Positions 62,357 through 64,000 of a DNA stretch of 64,000 bases are shown in pieces. The DNA comes from Fusibacter_A sp965140735 (GTDB lineage Bacteria > Bacillota > Clostridia > Peptostreptococcales > Acidaminobacteraceae). Each line of letters opens with the position of its first letter. The first letter of the stretch is position 1. Position numbers and translations under genes: made by a program. The notes under the pieces were generated by a model. It did no database searches and had not been told where the DNA came from. It saw only the letters and a program-made list of their open reading frames with translations. Location: positions 3,844,001 through 3,908,000 of the forward strand of contig OZ223306.1 in the NCBI GenBank assembly GCA_965140735.1, given 5' to 3'.

Positions 62357-63328
62357 GTGAAATTTTATAAGATGCAAGGTACTGGAAATGATTTTATTAT
62401 TATCGATGAAAGAAAGGAATCTGAAAAATTTGAGCACTTATATAAATCCGATCAAGTAACAAGAAGTCAAATTACCGAAAACCTCTGTGGTACTTTTGGA
62501 ACAGATGGTGTGATGTTTGTGCTTGAAAGTGATGTCGCTGATGTAAAAATGCGTATTTTCAACGCAGATGGTACAGAGGCGATGATGTGTGGCAACGGCC
62601 TGAGATGTTTTGGCAGATATACTCTAGATGATATGGGTATTGATAAAATCAGAGTTGAAACAGCTCAAGCAGAGTACTCAGTAAAACGTGTTCCTGATTT
62701 TAATACGTATTTAGAGGGCTTTGAAATTTTACTAAATAATATCAAAGCGTTTGGCAAAACAGAGCAATCAAAAGCATTAGAAAATCAATTTGATTCAAAA
62801 TATGCTTATGATTTCGAATTTTTTACGATCTCGAATTTACATGTGGTGAGCATACAAGAAAAGACAATCCCCGAGGACGTCGTATTATCAGAAATAGGGG
62901 GATATGCCAATAGCTCGGAGTCACCGTTTGAGCTTGGGGTGAATGTGAATTTCTGCACAGTGCTTGATGAAGATAAGCTATATGTGAGAACTTTCGAAAG
63001 AGGGGTTGGCATAACAAAGTCATGTGGTACTGGGATGACATCAAGTGTCACAAGATATGCGAGAGATCAAAAAAGGTTCTCAAAGTGGATAGATGTTTTT
63101 AACGATGGGGGTATGATTCGCTGCAATGTAGAAGAAGTTGGGAAAGATGCTTATCAAGCAATTTACCACGCAAGATTTGTTGGAAATGCTTCGCATGAAT
63201 TCTCTTTTGAAGCTGAGGTGGATCAATTAAGTACTCTTAAAAAGGCGTCTGTTGAAATCAAAGAGGCCACAGATGAAGTGAATCAATATCAATTATTTTT
63301 AGATTGGACTAGAAAGCAAATTGGATAA
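62357..63328 (+). CDS. dapF: Diaminopimelate epimerase, with C-terminal extension
   Basis: This 323-residue enzyme converts L,L- to meso-diaminopimelate for lysine and peptidoglycan. The two catalytic cysteines are in MCGNGLRCF and SCGTGMTSS, and the protein opens with the family's FYKMQGTGNDFIIID. It starts with GTG at 62357 (AGGAGG upstream, two bases after the nitrilase stop). About 40 extra residues (QLSTLKKASVEIKEATDE... to the end) follow the usual ~275-residue core and are predicted helical. The terminator at 63342 ends the five-gene unit. Confidence 0.94.
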   Translation: MKFYKMQGTGNDFIIIDERKESEKFEHLYKSDQVTRSQITENLCGTFGTDGVMFVLESDVADVKMRIFNADGTEAMMCGNGLRCFGRYTLDDMGIDKIRVETAQAEYSVKRVPDFNTYLEGFEILLNNIKAFGKTEQSKALENQFDSKYAYDFEFFTISNLHVVSIQEKTIPEDVVLSEIGGYANSSESPFELGVNVNFCTVLDEDKLYVRTFERGVGITKSCGTGMTSSVTRYARDQKRFSKWIDVFNDGGMIRCNVEEVGKDAYQAIYHARFVGNASHEFSFEAEVDQLSTLKKASVEIKEATDEVNQYQLFLDWTRKQIG

Positions 63329-63341
63329 ATATAAGATAAGG

Positions 63342-63388
63342 ATATCTCAACATCAGATTGTACTACATTTGATGTTGAGATATTTTTA
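63342..63388 (+). terminator. Terminator of the dapF unit
   Basis: ATATCTCAACATCA (63342-63355) and TGATGTTGAGATAT (63370-63383) are perfect complements, followed by TTTTTAATTTTTT. Confidence 0.92.
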
Positions 63389-63428
63389 ATTTTTTGGATA
63401 GGAATCGTGTGTTTTGAAGGCTTACAGG

Positions 63429-63456
63429 TTGACAATTGTTAAAAATTTGTTATATT
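63429..63456 (+). promoter_or_regulatory. Promoter of the lipoprotein gene
   Basis: A perfect TTGACA (63429-63434), a 16-base spacer and TATATT (63451-63456) precede the lipoprotein gene start at 63490. Confidence 0.75.
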
Positions 63457-63489
63457 ATGAAGAGAATAAAAAAATAAAAAGGGGTTTTT

Positions 63490-64000
63490 ATGAAAAAGAT
63501 AATAATGACGTTATTAATCTTGGGATTAATACTAACTTCATGTGGCACAGAAAGTGCTTCAGCACCTAAAGCTGAGAGTGATCAACAGCCGAACTCGGAA
63601 CAAGCAAGCAGTGAAACAACGCATAATAATACATCTGAGGAAACGGCTAGCACGAATGAGGCAACTTCAAATTCGAAAGTAGATCAGACTTCAACAGATG
63701 AGAACAGTCAAAAGGAAGCCAAATCAAATTCTGAAGATAAAACAAAGATACCTGATATTATAGAAGGACATAAGGTATTATCATATGAAAAGACAGATGA
63801 CGCATTTGGCATAAAAATGGATGGAGTCTATGAGAATATTGAAGGTTCTCTTTTCATCGATGAGATGGATGGTGGCTATGGATTTTCAATGGCGGATAAA
63901 TACTATGATACATTAGAATCTTTTGAAATTTCATTTCCAGATGGCGATGCCTTTGAGACATTTAAAGTGACACCACCAGGGGGACTAATTTCTGTTGATA
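63490..64000 (+). CDS. Lipoprotein with low-complexity linker (3' end outside window)
   Basis: The visible 170 residues begin with a lipoprotein signal (KKIIMTLLILGLILTSC, lipidated Cys at 17). They continue with a ~75-residue Ser/Thr/Asn/Glu-rich linker and then a folded stretch (IPDIIEGHKVLSYEKTDDAF...ESFEISFPDGDAFETFKV). AAAGGGG precedes the ATG. The gene is open to the window edge so its C-terminal domain is unknown. I do not recognise a family; it is a surface-anchored protein. Confidence 0.85.
   Translation, partial: MKKIIMTLLILGLILTSCGTESASAPKAESDQQPNSEQASSETTHNNTSEETASTNEATSNSKVDQTSTDENSQKEAKSNSEDKTKIPDIIEGHKVLSYEKTDDAFGIKMDGVYENIEGSLFIDEMDGGYGFSMADKYYDTLESFEISFPDGDAFETFKVTPPGGLISVD

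Noticed and set aside
1..64000. CRISPR arrays, rRNA genes and prophage genes
   Set aside because: I saw no regularly spaced repeats, no 16S/23S/5S sequence and no capsid, terminase or integrase-recombinase genes.

Overview
The window is about 64 kb of AT-rich, densely packed chromosomal DNA from a low-GC, Gram-positive-type bacterium, most likely an anaerobic clostridium (a Fusibacter- or Acidaminobacter-like Clostridiales member is my guess from the gene mix, not a proven identification). The evidence is strong AGGAGG-type ribosome binding sites, T-box and purine riboswitch leaders, U-tract terminators, an iron-sulfur serine dehydratase in two subunits, DegV/FakA-type fatty acid kinase proteins, the selenocysteine machinery (selB-selC), a ProRS of the archaeal/eukaryotic-like type, and several methyl-accepting chemotaxis proteins that imply motility. 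No phage, CRISPR array, rRNA operon or plasmid functions are visible. The mobile DNA consists of one complete IS3-family element and one RAYT-like gene.

Layout. 1-960: the 3' end of selB, then selC (tRNA-Sec). 995-5301 (minus): LysR regulator, tartrate/malate-type dehydrogenase, UlaG-like metallo-hydrolase and SLC13-type anion transporter, an apparent carboxylate utilisation unit. 5589-7442: proS behind a T-box. 7479-8729: an adenine-type purine riboswitch ahead of adenosine deaminase. 8713-9753 (minus): mnmA. 9843-11530: a small accessory island with a secreted toxin-like protein and a likely immunity gene, bracketed by two related ~57-bp direct repeats. 11852-13339 (minus): DegV protein and pgsA. 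13464-16119: a GlpA/LhgO-like flavoprotein gene split at codon 7 by the IS3-family element (13485-14715). 16148-20231: lipA, msrB and a polar amino acid ABC transporter. 20260-21143: a degenerate RAYT-type gene between inverted repeats. 21181-22923: thioredoxin reductase plus a double-thioredoxin-fold partner. 23017-25111: MATE pump, an alpha/beta-hydrolase remnant and a YiiX-like protein. 25302-28330: two cyclic-di-GMP-type proteins.

28476-35057 is a plus-strand run of repair, redox and carbon genes (mutY, glutaredoxin-zinc ribbon, lipid kinase, hemerythrin, gnd-zwf, cyclase family protein, msrA). 35198-36762 (minus) is sdaAA/sdaAB. 36960-41392 holds a FakA-DegV fusion, a DUF1295 membrane protein and a chemoreceptor. 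41478-50220 holds an ABC-F ATPase, a Nudix hydrolase, a DEAD-box helicase with a structured leader, a second chemoreceptor, two small conserved proteins and an RlmI-type methyltransferase. 50402-56939 holds a SulP transporter, a class II photolyase, a third MCP-like protein and an LtaS-like synthase. 57030-58664 is sfsA with a split lysine exporter. 58757-63328 is tpx, a cluster of DnaA boxes, and the operon PNPOx-like / inositol phosphatase / flavoprotein / nitrilase / dapF. A lipoprotein gene starts at 63490 and runs off the window.

Common themes are thiol and peroxide defence (trxB and partner, msrA, msrB, tpx, glutaredoxin, hemerythrin, with NADPH from zwf), membrane lipid and exogenous fatty acid handling (DegV, FakA-DegV, pgsA, YegS-like kinase, LtaS-like), and sensing/motility (three MCP-type and two c-di-GMP-type proteins). 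The observations I rate highest are the repeat-bracketed toxin/immunity island, the LysR/dehydrogenase/lactonase-like/SLC13 unit of unknown substrate, the DnaA-box cluster, the FakA-DegV fusion and the reconstructable IS insertion.
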